Shown: in pieces, positions 53,234 to 60,223 of the stretch
How positions within the stretch are numbered: the first letter of the stretch is position 1
Layout: each line of letters opens with the position of its first letter
Assembly (NCBI RefSeq): GCF_031457805.1
Contig: NZ_JAVDXI010000002.1
Location: 434,001-498,000, forward strand
Source of the DNA: Caulobacter sp031457805
GTDB taxonomy: Bacteria > Pseudomonadota > Alphaproteobacteria > Caulobacterales > Caulobacteraceae
Length of the DNA stretch: 64,000 bases
Direction of reading: 5' to 3'
Notes under the pieces: generated by a model
What the model was told of the DNA's origin: nothing
Seen by the model: only the letters and a program-made list of their open reading frames with translations
Databases searched by the model: none
Translations under genes and position numbers: made by a program

Positions 53234-54501
53234 GCCCCGCCTCGACCTCGCAACGCATCCGCATCATCGGCGGTGGCCTGACGGGCGTGCTGGCCGCCTT
53301 CGAGGCCCATCGCCTGGGCTGGCGCGACATCACCTTGCAGGAACGCTTCGAGGCCCTGGGCGGCGTCGCCCGGCCCAAGGTGGTTCATGGCCGCGAGATG
53401 CGCGACGGCTGCGTCTATTTCGGCGGCGACAGCGATCCCATCGTCCAGACCCTGACCGCCCACGGCGCGCGCTTTACGACCTTCGACAACCGCTTCGGCT
53501 CGATGAGCGCCGACTTCGAGGGCCGACGCGTCTTCACCTGGGACTTCGGCGGGCCGGCGGTCGACTGCCCGGCCTACAGGGTCAAGGCGCCGGCCGACGA
53601 CAGCCTGGCCGCGCGCCTGGCCGCCTATCCGCCCGAGATCGCCGCCACGCTGGAGGACTATGTCCGCTGGCACCTCGGCGCCGACCCCGCCCTGGTGCAC
53701 GGCGACGCGGTGATCCCGATGGCCATCAACCGGGTGTTCCCGGCCGCCGCCGACCTCACGGCCCTGGCCCGCGCCAAGGCCAGCGATCCCTGGACCGACG
53801 AGCTCTACGCCATCCCGCGCGGCCTGTCGGGCCGCACCGCCAACCTGGTGGCCAGCCTGCCGGAGGGCGGCTTCGCCAAGCTGTTCGACGACCTGCACGG
53901 CGCGCTCGTCAAGCTGGGCGTCAAGGTCGCGCTCAACTGCCTGGTCCCGCCGCGCCAGCTGCTGGCCGAAACGGCCGCCGACGAGACCATCGTCTGGGCC
54001 GCCAACCCGACCCCGCTGTTCAAGCCGATGGGTCTGGCCACGCCCACGCTCGTGAAGAAGACCTTCTTCACCTACGTCTATGAGGTCGAGGCCTTCGACG
54101 GGCCCTGCCCCCTCTATGTCCAGAACTTCACCGCCCAGGGCGCGACCTTCCGGGCCTATCTCTACGAGAGCGGCGGCGCGAAACTGGTGGTGGCCGAGTG
54201 CGTGCGCGAGGCCGACCTCAAGACCCTGCCGGGCGAGTTGCGCACCCTGCTGTCCGGCTTCGGCGCCCTGAGCCTGGGCCCGATGGTCCACGCCGACGCC
54301 CAGCCGCGCTGGATCTATCATTCGCTGGAGGCCATCGCGGGGCTGAAAGCCCTGCGCAGCAAGCTGACCGAGCGCTTCGGCGACCGCTTCATCCCCGGCG
54401 CCTGGGAGCCCTACGCCAAGGCCGCCAAGCTGGCCGAGGTCAACGCCGCCCTGGCCCGCGCCCGCGATCTGGCCGCGCCCGCCGTCGCCCGCGCCGGATG
54501 A
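53230..54501 (+). CDS. FAD-dependent oxidoreductase (amine oxidase/protoporphyrinogen oxidase-like)
   Basis: From a GTG overlapping the previous stop, the protein is 423 residues. It has the dinucleotide-binding motif RIIGGGLTGVLAAFEAHRLG at residues 11-30, an LQERFEALGGVARPK FAD-ribose region, and ends without a clear membrane segment. It resembles UDP-galactopyranose mutase and protoporphyrinogen oxidase-like flavoproteins. Its position between a methyltransferase and a WbqC-like gene points to sugar modification. No specific reaction is assigned. Confidence 0.85.
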   Translation: MSPASTSQRIRIIGGGLTGVLAAFEAHRLGWRDITLQERFEALGGVARPKVVHGREMRDGCVYFGGDSDPIVQTLTAHGARFTTFDNRFGSMSADFEGRRVFTWDFGGPAVDCPAYRVKAPADDSLAARLAAYPPEIAATLEDYVRWHLGADPALVHGDAVIPMAINRVFPAAADLTALARAKASDPWTDELYAIPRGLSGRTANLVASLPEGGFAKLFDDLHGALVKLGVKVALNCLVPPRQLLAETAADETIVWAANPTPLFKPMGLATPTLVKKTFFTYVYEVEAFDGPCPLYVQNFTAQGATFRAYLYESGGAKLVVAECVREADLKTLPGELRTLLSGFGALSLGPMVHADAQPRWIYHSLEAIAGLKALRSKLTERFGDRFIPGAWEPYAKAAKLAEVNAALARARDLAAPAVARAG

Positions 54502-55205
54502 GCGCCGCATCGCCTCCCCGGACGGCGGCGATCATGCAGCCGACCTATCTGCCGTATCTGGGCTATTTCCAGCTGATGGCGGCCGCCTCGGTGTTCGTGT
54601 TCCTGGACGACGTCCAGTTCGCCCGCCGCTCGTGGCAGTCGCGCAACCGCATCCTGACCGCCCAGGGCGAACTGATGCTGACCGTGCCGGTCAAGAAGCA
54701 CGACCGCGACACGCCCATCCGCGCCATCCAGATCGACGACAGCCAGCCCTGGCGCGACAAGCACCTGGCCGCCATCCGCCACGCCTATGGCAAGCGGCCG
54801 TTCTTCGCGCAGGGCTTCGCCTTCATGACCGAACAACTGGCCCGCGAGCGCGACGGGGGCTTGGCCAACCTGACCTGCGGCCTAACCCAGGCGGCCGCGG
54901 CGCAGCTGGGGATCACCCCGGCGTTCGTCCGCGCCTCTGACCTCCAGGCGCCGGGCGCGCGGTCCGAGCATCTCCTGGCGATCTGCCGCGCGGTCGAGGC
55001 GGAGGAATACATCTCGCCGATGGGCTCGGCCGACTACATGGAGGAAGACGGCGTCTTCCAGGCCGCCGACTTCCCGGCGCGCTTCCAGCCGTTCCAGCTG
55101 GTGGAATACCCGCAGGGCCGCGAGCCGTTCACGCCGTACATGGGCTTTGTCGATGCGCTGATGAACGTCGGCTGGGACGGGATGCGGGGGCTGGTGCGGG
55201 GGTAG
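54498..55205 (+). CDS. WbqC family protein
   Basis: The 235-residue protein starts at ATG 54498 overlapping the previous stop. It has the WbqC family text: AIMQPTYLPYLGYFQLMAAA, FVFLDDVQFARRSWQSRNRI, DKHLAAIRHAYGKRPFF, and a C-terminal FTPYMGFVDALMNVGWDGMRG. WbqC proteins occur in O-antigen and flagellin-sugar clusters and may act in sugar or N-acyl transfer; the reaction is unproven. It is the last gene of the coupled operon starting at 50810. Confidence 0.9.
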   Translation: MSAASPPRTAAIMQPTYLPYLGYFQLMAAASVFVFLDDVQFARRSWQSRNRILTAQGELMLTVPVKKHDRDTPIRAIQIDDSQPWRDKHLAAIRHAYGKRPFFAQGFAFMTEQLARERDGGLANLTCGLTQAAAAQLGITPAFVRASDLQAPGARSEHLLAICRAVEAEEYISPMGSADYMEEDGVFQAADFPARFQPFQLVEYPQGREPFTPYMGFVDALMNVGWDGMRGLVRG

Positions 55206-55540
55206 AGGGCGCAAGTGGGGACGGGCGTTAGGGCCGGGGGCGGCCCTGGTCGGACCTTTGCGGCTTCCGCTTTCGCGCCAACAGCCATCGTCATCCCGCG
55301 CTTTATGCGCGGGACCCATCTGTCCGCCGCAAGTGAAGTGCGGACCTATGCTCTCACGCGGAAGCTGAACCATGGGTCCCGCGCATAAAGCGCGGGATGA
55401 CGGTAGATATTAGGGCGAAAACCCACCCATCACGGAAATCGCCAGCGTCTGCTTCTGGGCTGGCCTCTCGCGATCCGCCCCCCTAGCGAACACTGTTCAG
55501 ATCGCCCATCTTCCCTGCCAACAGGGGAAGGAAACCGCAC
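55206..55540. other. intergenic region with fold-back repeat
   Basis: These 335 bases hold the 112-base fold-back element (55290-55401) and otherwise no recognised gene. The SDR gene starts at 55541 after an AAGGAAA ribosome site. Confidence 0.6.
55290..55401. repeat. fold-back element with 30-bp perfect arms
   Basis: GTCATCCCGCGCTTTATGCG and the next ten bases (55290-55319) are exactly inverted at 55372-55401. The arms contain a further palindrome (CCCGCGC...GCGCGGG). It belongs with the GTCATCCCG family at 5257 and 35632. Confidence 0.85.
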
Positions 55541-56392
55541 ATGGCCAAGTCAAAATCCGTCGTGATCACCGGCGTCTCAACCGGCATCGGCCATGCGGCG
55601 ACCAAGGTGCTGATCGGTCGGGGCTTCCACGTCTTCGGCAGTGTCCGCAAGGCCGCCGACGGCGAGCGCTTGAAGGCCGAGTTCGGCGAGGCGTTCACCC
55701 CGCTGATCTTCGATGTGGTCGACGAGGCGGCCGTGCGCGCCGGGGCCAGGCAGGTCGAGGCGGCGCTGGGCGGCAAGACGCTGGCGGGTCTCGTCAACAA
55801 CGCCGGGATCGCCGTGGCCGGTCCCCTGCTCTACCTGCCGGTCGAGGAATTCCGCCACCAGCTGGAGGTCAACCTGACTGGGGTGCTGAACGCCACCCAG
55901 GCCTTCGCGCCGCTGCTGGGCGCCGGCGGCGAGCGGGTCAGCGAGCCTGGCCGGATCGTCAACATCTCGTCGGTCGGTGGGCGCAACGCCAATCCCTTCA
56001 TGGGCCCCTACTGCACGACCAAGTTCGGCCTGGAGGGCTTTTCGGAGTCGCTGCGCCGCGAGCTCCTGCCGTTCGGCGTCGACGTCGTGGTGGTGGCGCC
56101 CGGCGCGGTGGCCACCCCGATCTGGGACAAGGCCGAGCAGGTCGATGTCGCCCGCTACGCCAACACGCCCTACGCCAAGGCGCTGGAGCGGATGCGCGGC
56201 TTCATGCTGAGCCTGGGCAAGTCGGGCCTGCCGCCCGAGCGGATCGGCGAGACCATCGCCACGGCCCTGACCGCCCCCGCGCCCAAGGTCCGCTATGTGG
56301 TCTCGCCCTCGCCGATGCAGGTGCTGATGACCGAGATCCTGCCCAAGCGCACGATCGACAAGGCCACGGGCAAGCGGCTGGGGTTGATCTGA
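55541..56392 (+). CDS. SDR family oxidoreductase (11-beta-HSD-like)
   Basis: The 283-residue short-chain dehydrogenase has ITGVSTGIGHAATKVL (cofactor site), VNNAGIAVAGPLLYLP, IVNISSVGGRNANPF (catalytic Ser) and YCTTKFGLEGFSESL (Tyr and Lys). Extra C-terminal residues include VRYVVSPSPMQVLMTEILPKR, as in steroid and retinol dehydrogenase-like members. The substrate is unknown. It stands alone, convergent with the TSUP exporter gene. Confidence 0.92.
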   Translation: MAKSKSVVITGVSTGIGHAATKVLIGRGFHVFGSVRKAADGERLKAEFGEAFTPLIFDVVDEAAVRAGARQVEAALGGKTLAGLVNNAGIAVAGPLLYLPVEEFRHQLEVNLTGVLNATQAFAPLLGAGGERVSEPGRIVNISSVGGRNANPFMGPYCTTKFGLEGFSESLRRELLPFGVDVVVVAPGAVATPIWDKAEQVDVARYANTPYAKALERMRGFMLSLGKSGLPPERIGETIATALTAPAPKVRYVVSPSPMQVLMTEILPKRTIDKATGKRLGLI

Positions 56393-56399
56393 CGACGGC

Positions 56400-57167
56400 T
56401 CAGGCCAGGGCGCGCCAGGCGACATAGGCCGCCGTGGCGACGATCATCACGGCGAACAGTCGCCGCGCCAGCAGGGCGCGGGCGGCCAGGCGCGGGGCCA
56501 GCTTGGCGCCGATCGCCACGCCGCCGGCGCCGCCGACGATCAGGGCCAGGAACAGCCGGCCGTCGACCAGGCCCGAAGCGGCGTAGCTGAGGCTGGTCGC
56601 CGCCCCGAACAGGGTCACCGAGACCAGGGACGAGGCGGCCGCGTTGGCCAGGGTCATGCCGGTGGCCGCCATCAGGCCGGGCGCGATCAGAAAGCCGCCG
56701 CCGATGCCGAAGAAGCCGGCGGCCAGCCCCGTCGCCGCCCCGACCGGGACCAGCCGCGAGGCCTTGGTCGGGTCGATCTGGACGTCGGGATCGCCCGGCG
56801 AGCTGGGCGCGCGGAACATCGACAGGCCCACCGCCGCCATGGCCAGGGCGAACCAGGCCAAGAGGTGCTGGCCGTTGACCGCCTTGGCCAGATGCGCGCC
56901 CAGCAGCGAACCGACGAGGCCCGGCGCGCCGAAGGTCAGGGCGCAGGGCCACTTGACGCGCCCGGCCTTGGCCTGGGCCGCGAGGCCCACGGCGGCGTTG
57001 ACCGCCACGGCCGCGGCCGAGGTGCCGATCGCCACGTGCGGGTCGCGCACGCCGACGACATAGAGCAGCAAAGGCGTGGCCAGCACCGATCCGCCGCCGC
57101 CGAACAGGGTCAGCAGCAACGCGACCAGGGCGCCGCTCAGGGCGGCGGTCAGCAGGGTGGGATCCAT
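56400..57167 (-). CDS. TauE/SafE (TSUP) family membrane exporter
   Basis: The 255-residue integral membrane protein has seven to eight hydrophobic segments, a TSUP N-terminal repeat (LFGGGGSVLATPLLLYVVGV, DPHVAIGTSAAAVAVNAAVG) and a second repeat (FFGIGGGFLIAPGLM, TLANAAASSLVSVTLFGAAT). TSUP proteins export sulfite, sulfoacetate or other sulfur anions. Placement beside a rhodanese, an ArsR-type regulator and an MBL-fold enzyme supports sulfite or thiosulfate export during sulfide detoxification. It is four bases downstream of the rhodanese gene. Confidence 0.92.
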   Translation of the reverse strand: MDPTLLTAALSGALVALLLTLFGGGGSVLATPLLLYVVGVRDPHVAIGTSAAAVAVNAAVGLAAQAKAGRVKWPCALTFGAPGLVGSLLGAHLAKAVNGQHLLAWFALAMAAVGLSMFRAPSSPGDPDVQIDPTKASRLVPVGAATGLAAGFFGIGGGFLIAPGLMAATGMTLANAAASSLVSVTLFGAATSLSYAASGLVDGRLFLALIVGGAGGVAIGAKLAPRLAARALLARRLFAVMIVATAAYVAWRALA

Positions 57168-57171
57168 GGCC

Positions 57172-57708
57172 TCAGGCCGCCGCCGGACGGTTCCAGGGCG
57201 CCAGGGCTAGCAGGCGGGCCATGCCGCAGAAGCCGGTGGCGCCTGCGAAGGTCAGGCCCGCGCCGACGAAACCGGCGATCCCGAAGAACAGCGGCGAGAC
57301 CGCAAGGCCCAGCACCACACCGACCAGCACCAGCAGGCCGGCGACGATCTGGACTTGGCGCATCATCTCCAGCGGGGCCTTGGCGTTGTGTTCGACGGGC
57401 AGGCCGGCGGCGTCCCAGGCGTCGAGACCGCCCTCGACGACAAAGGCGCGACCGCCGCAGACATTGGCCAGGCGCTGGCCGTTGGCGCCGGTGCGCATGC
57501 CGGTGCGGCAGGTGAAGATCACCTCGCGCGCGTCGGGCAGACCGAGGCCTTGGCTCTCGAGGGACGACAGCGGACGCGACAGCGCGCCGCGGGCGCGGCG
57601 GCGGGCGAACTCGTCGGCTTCACGGATGTCGACCAGCACGGCCCGGCCATCGGCCAGGCGCTGGGCGGCGTCTTCAGGTTTCAGCGAGGTGGGAGGAAGC
57701 GTGGTCAT
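57172..57708 (-). CDS. rhodanese domain protein with membrane tail (DUF2892)
   Basis: The 178-residue protein has a rhodanese domain (residues 8-105) with the persulfide-carrying Cys67 in TCRTGMRTG and VDIREADEFARRRARGAL. A C-terminal two-helix membrane part (IVAGLLVLVGVVLGLAVSPLFFGIAGFVGAG, split) matches DUF2892, the same layout as E. coli YgaP. It moves sulfane sulfur at the membrane. The start lies 35 bases inside the end of the ArsR gene, so translation is coupled. Confidence 0.92.
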   Translation of the reverse strand: MTTLPPTSLKPEDAAQRLADGRAVLVDIREADEFARRRARGALSRPLSSLESQGLGLPDAREVIFTCRTGMRTGANGQRLANVCGGRAFVVEGGLDAWDAAGLPVEHNAKAPLEMMRQVQIVAGLLVLVGVVLGLAVSPLFFGIAGFVGAGLTFAGATGFCGMARLLALAPWNRPAAA

Positions 57709-58045
57709 GGGGGGCGCTTTCGGCTGGAGGACAAAAGATCTCCGCGAGCGTCGCCACCACCTTGAGGGCGGCGGGGTCGGCGATCCGGTACCAGACCGTG
57801 GTGGCTTCGCGGCGCGCGGCCACGACGCCCTCGTCGCGCAGCACCGCCAGGTGCTGGGACAAGGCCGATTGCGACAGGCCGACCAGGGGCTGGATCTGCC
57901 CCACCGACCGTTCGCCCTCGGCGAGCTGGCACAGGATCATCAACCGCCGCTCATTGCCCAGGGCGCGCAGAAGCTTGGCGGCTTCGGCGGCGCTGGCCTC
58001 GAACTGGCTGACGGAGAAACGCGAGAGATCGAACATGAGCGCCAT
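57674..58045 (-). CDS. ArsR family sulfide/persulfide-responsive regulator, BigR/SqrR-like
   Basis: The 123-residue winged-helix regulator has the helix-turn-helix SQSALSQHLAVLRDEG and two cysteines, Cys39 (ILCQLAEG) and Cys105 (EIFCPP). BigR, SqrR and YgaV carry a matching pair that forms a tetrasulfide or disulfide when hydrogen sulfide or persulfide rises, releasing DNA. It overlaps the rhodanese gene and faces the MBL gene across a short gap with GCTAA/TTAGC inverted repeats. A start three codons in (58036) is possible. Confidence 0.92.
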   Translation of the reverse strand: MALMFDLSRFSVSQFEASAAEAAKLLRALGNERRLMILCQLAEGERSVGQIQPLVGLSQSALSQHLAVLRDEGVVAARREATTVWYRIADPAALKVVATLAEIFCPPAESAPHDHASSHLAET

Positions 58046-58048
58046 ATA

Positions 58049-58068
58049 TTAGCTTATGCTAAATTAGC
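58049..58068. promoter_or_regulatory. operator for the ArsR regulator
   Basis: TTAGCTTATGCTAAATTAGC contains two overlapping inverted pairs, TTAGC-TTAT-GCTAA and GCTAA-A-TTAGC. It lies next to the ArsR start and 42 bases before the MBL gene, so one site may govern both directions. Confidence 0.7.
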
Positions 58069-58109
58069 AAGCCCTTATATGAAGGCCGTGCTGCAAGGAG
58101 GCTCAGACC

Positions 58110-58970
58110 ATGCGACCCGACGTTCAAGCGTTTTTCGACACCGCGACCTTCACCGCCAGCTATCTGGTGGTCGATCCGGCCACCAAGACCGCGGCGATCA
58201 TCGACCCGGTGCTGGATTTCGAACCCAAGGCGGGCAAGCTCTCCACCGCTTCGGCCGACGCCCTGCTGGCGGCGGTGCGCGACCAGGGCCTGCATCTGGC
58301 CTATGTCCTGGAGACCCACGCCCACGCTGACCACCTGTCGGCCGCCGACCTGATCCGCCGCCAGACGGGCGCCAAGATCGTGATCGGCGCCAGGATCACC
58401 GAGGTCCAGAAGACTTTCATCCCGGTGTTCGAGTCCGACGCCAGCCCCGACGGCGCGGTGTTCGACGTGCTGATGGAGGAAGGCGACGTCCTGCCGCTGG
58501 GCGAGCTCTCGATCGAGGCGCTGCACACGCCGGGTCACACGCCGGCCTGCCTGACCTATCGCATCGGCGACGCCGCCTTCGTGGGCGACACCCTGTTCAT
58601 GCCCGACTACGGCACCGCCCGGGCCGACTTCCCCGGCGGCGACGCGCGCACGCTGTACCGCTCGATCCAGAAGGTGCTGGCCCTGCCGCCGGAAACCCGG
58701 GTCTTCGTCGGCCACGACTACCTGCCGGCCGGCCGCGACACGTTCCGCTGGGAGACGACGGTGGCCGAGGAACGGGCGCGCAACATCCATGTGGGCGGCG
58801 GCGCGCAGGAGGACGACTTCGTAGCCATGCGCCAGGCCCGCGACGCCACCCTGGCCGCCCCGACCCTGATCCTGCCCTCGCTGCAGGTGAACATCCGCGC
58901 CGGCGCCCTGCCCGAGCCCACGGCGGCGGGAAACGTCTTCCTGCGCCTGCCGGTGACCTGGGCGGCTTAG
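58110..58970 (+). CDS. MBL-fold hydrolase, persulfide dioxygenase-like (ETHE1/Blh)
   Basis: The 286-residue metallo-beta-lactamase-fold protein has VLETHAHADHLSAA (HxHxDH metal motif), LHTPGHTPACLTYRIGDAAFVGDTLF (split) and VFVGHDYLPAGRD. It matches the Blh/ETHE1 group that oxidises glutathione persulfide to sulfite. Ribosome site AAGGAGG precedes it. It is divergent from the ArsR-rhodanese-TSUP operon, and the gap carries the operator. This suits the known BigR regulon. Confidence 0.92.
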   Translation: MRPDVQAFFDTATFTASYLVVDPATKTAAIIDPVLDFEPKAGKLSTASADALLAAVRDQGLHLAYVLETHAHADHLSAADLIRRQTGAKIVIGARITEVQKTFIPVFESDASPDGAVFDVLMEEGDVLPLGELSIEALHTPGHTPACLTYRIGDAAFVGDTLFMPDYGTARADFPGGDARTLYRSIQKVLALPPETRVFVGHDYLPAGRDTFRWETTVAEERARNIHVGGGAQEDDFVAMRQARDATLAAPTLILPSLQVNIRAGALPEPTAAGNVFLRLPVTWAA

Positions 58971-58975
58971 GGACC

Positions 58976-59024
58976 GTATCACGACGCGACACGCACCCTT
59001 GATGTTTGTGTCGCGACGTGATAC
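58976..59024. promoter_or_regulatory. HigBA operator, 17-bp inverted repeat
   Basis: GTATCACGACGCGACAC (58976-58992) and GTGTCGCGACGTGATAC (59008-59024) are inverted with a single mismatch, 15 bases apart, just before the toxin gene. This is the expected antitoxin-binding operator. Confidence 0.75.
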
Positions 59025-59044
59025 AGGTCACCTTGGAGAGGGCG

Positions 59045-59332
59045 ATGGCGATCCAGAGCTTCAAGGACCCGCGCGCGAAGGCCATCCTCGCAGGGCTGCC
59101 CCCCGGAAAAGGTTTTCCGTCCGACCTCATCAGGGTCGCCAAGCGCAAGTTGGAGATGCTGGAAGCCGCCGTCGTCCTTAACGACCTTCGCACGCCGCCG
59201 GGCAATCGGCTCGAAGCCTTGTCCGGAGACCGTAAGGGTCAGCATTCGATCCGGGTGAACGATCAGTTCCGGCTGGTCTTTGTCTGGACCGAAGCCGGAC
59301 CGGCGGATGTCGAGTTCGTGGATTATCACTGA
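59045..59332 (+). CDS. higB: HigB/RelE family toxin
   Basis: The 95-residue protein starts at ATG 59045 after GGAGAGGG. It has the HigB (plasmid killer) pattern: ARAKAILAG-type N-terminus, AKRKLEMLEAA, LRTPPGNRLEALSGDRKGQHSIRVNDQFRLVFVW (split) and VEFVDYH at the C-terminus with the catalytic basic residues. These toxins cut mRNA on the ribosome. The toxin-first order with higA behind is typical of HigBA. Confidence 0.92.
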   Translation: MAIQSFKDPRAKAILAGLPPGKGFPSDLIRVAKRKLEMLEAAVVLNDLRTPPGNRLEALSGDRKGQHSIRVNDQFRLVFVWTEAGPADVEFVDYH

Positions 59333-59363
59333 GCGCCAGTGGCGCTTTCGAAGGAGCCAGGTG

Positions 59364-59678
59364 ATGAGCATGGATATCGTGCAGGACAACGATCCCCTCG
59401 CCCCGGTCCATCCGGGCGAGATCCTGCTGGAAGAGTTCCTGAAGCCCTATGGCCTTACGCCTGGCCGCGTCGCAGCACGGCTGCATATCGCTCGCCCCCG
59501 GATCGAGAAGCTTGTTCGAGGGCAAACCCCGGTGACCATCGACACCGCTCTGCGCCTGGAGCGCCTCTTCGGCGCCAGCGCGCAGTTCTGGCTCAATCTG
59601 CAGAACCGCTACGACCTGGAAATGGCCAAGCGAGGCGTCGCGCCCGACATCGCCAGCATCGAACCGTTCGCGGCTTAA
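59364..59678 (+). CDS. higA: HigA family antitoxin
   Basis: The protein is 104 residues from ATG 59364 after AAGGAG. It is an XRE-type helix-turn-helix antitoxin: PVHPGEILLEEFLKPYGLTP, LHIARPRIEKLVRG and ASAQFWLNLQNRYDLEMA match HigA. It neutralises HigB and, with it, represses the operon through the inverted repeat at 58976. A GTG three bases earlier and ATG six bases later are other start options. Confidence 0.94.
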   Translation: MSMDIVQDNDPLAPVHPGEILLEEFLKPYGLTPGRVAARLHIARPRIEKLVRGQTPVTIDTALRLERLFGASAQFWLNLQNRYDLEMAKRGVAPDIASIEPFAA

Positions 59679-59825
59679 CCCACCATTTATGAGACCTACG
59701 GCTCACCAATCCATAGGCATAGCTCCGCTTTATCGCTCGAAAACTCAACCCGAAGCATAGGCGTGAGTCATCGAGCGCTCTCGACACCAGTGATGAAATT
59801 GAGACACCCCTGAGCGGGGCGTGCG

Positions 59826-59918
59826 TCAGCGCGCTAGGAACACGATCAGGAAGACGATCCACCGCACGATGGCGGCGACGTCGACCTTCACGTCAACCTT
59901 CGTCTGCAACTTCGTCAT
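59826..59918 (-). CDS. possible 30-residue membrane microprotein
   Basis: ATG at 59918 opens a frame of 30 residues: MTKLQTKVDVKVDVAAIVRW then IVFLIVFLAR and stop. It has a polar, alternating Lys/Asp/Val N-terminus and a hydrophobic C-terminal helix of about 13 residues. AAGG lies eight bases upstream. The small size makes chance possible, but the amphipathic-hydrophobic design is typical of microproteins. Confidence 0.4.
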   Translation of the reverse strand: MTKLQTKVDVKVDVAAIVRWIVFLIVFLAR

Positions 59919-60061
59919 GACTGAGCCTTGAAGAGCGGCTGCTTCAAGAAATCAAAGCGACCTTGGTCTCAGGAACGCTGAAGCTAGACACGCGCAGAAG
60001 GTGCCCGTCCCGTTGAAACGAGGCAGGGGATTTCCGAGCGTGGCCTGAGCTTTGGCGCATG

Positions 60062-60090
60062 AAAAAGCCCCAAGGCAAAGCCGTTGGGGC
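60062..60090 (-). terminator. Rho-independent terminator on the minus strand
   Basis: On the minus strand GCCCCAACGGC-TTT-GCCTTGGGGC is followed by TTTTTC. It lies 130 bases past the pseI/neuB stop and probably ends that transcript. Confidence 0.75.
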
Positions 60091-60223
60091 GATTGGATCT
60101 AGCTATAGCTACCGCATTCGCGCCTGCTCGGGAGCAGACGACATCGGGAGTGCAGGATCCGGACGCGAATCTCGCATCTACCTTAAAGTACCCTGTTAGG
60201 TGTACACCGACAAGCTGTAGCCC

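Larger units (their letters stand above)
59679..60223. other. intergenic region after higA, mostly empty
   Basis: The 545 bases hold a possible 30-residue gene (59826-59918) and a minus-strand terminator (60062-60090). I saw no tRNA, rRNA or other gene; 60091-60223 remains unexplained. Confidence 0.5.

Noticed and set aside
60091..60223. The stretch after the terminator was checked for a tRNA or 4.5S/6S RNA.
   Set aside because: No T-loop, cloverleaf arms or conserved signal-recognition RNA core could be found.
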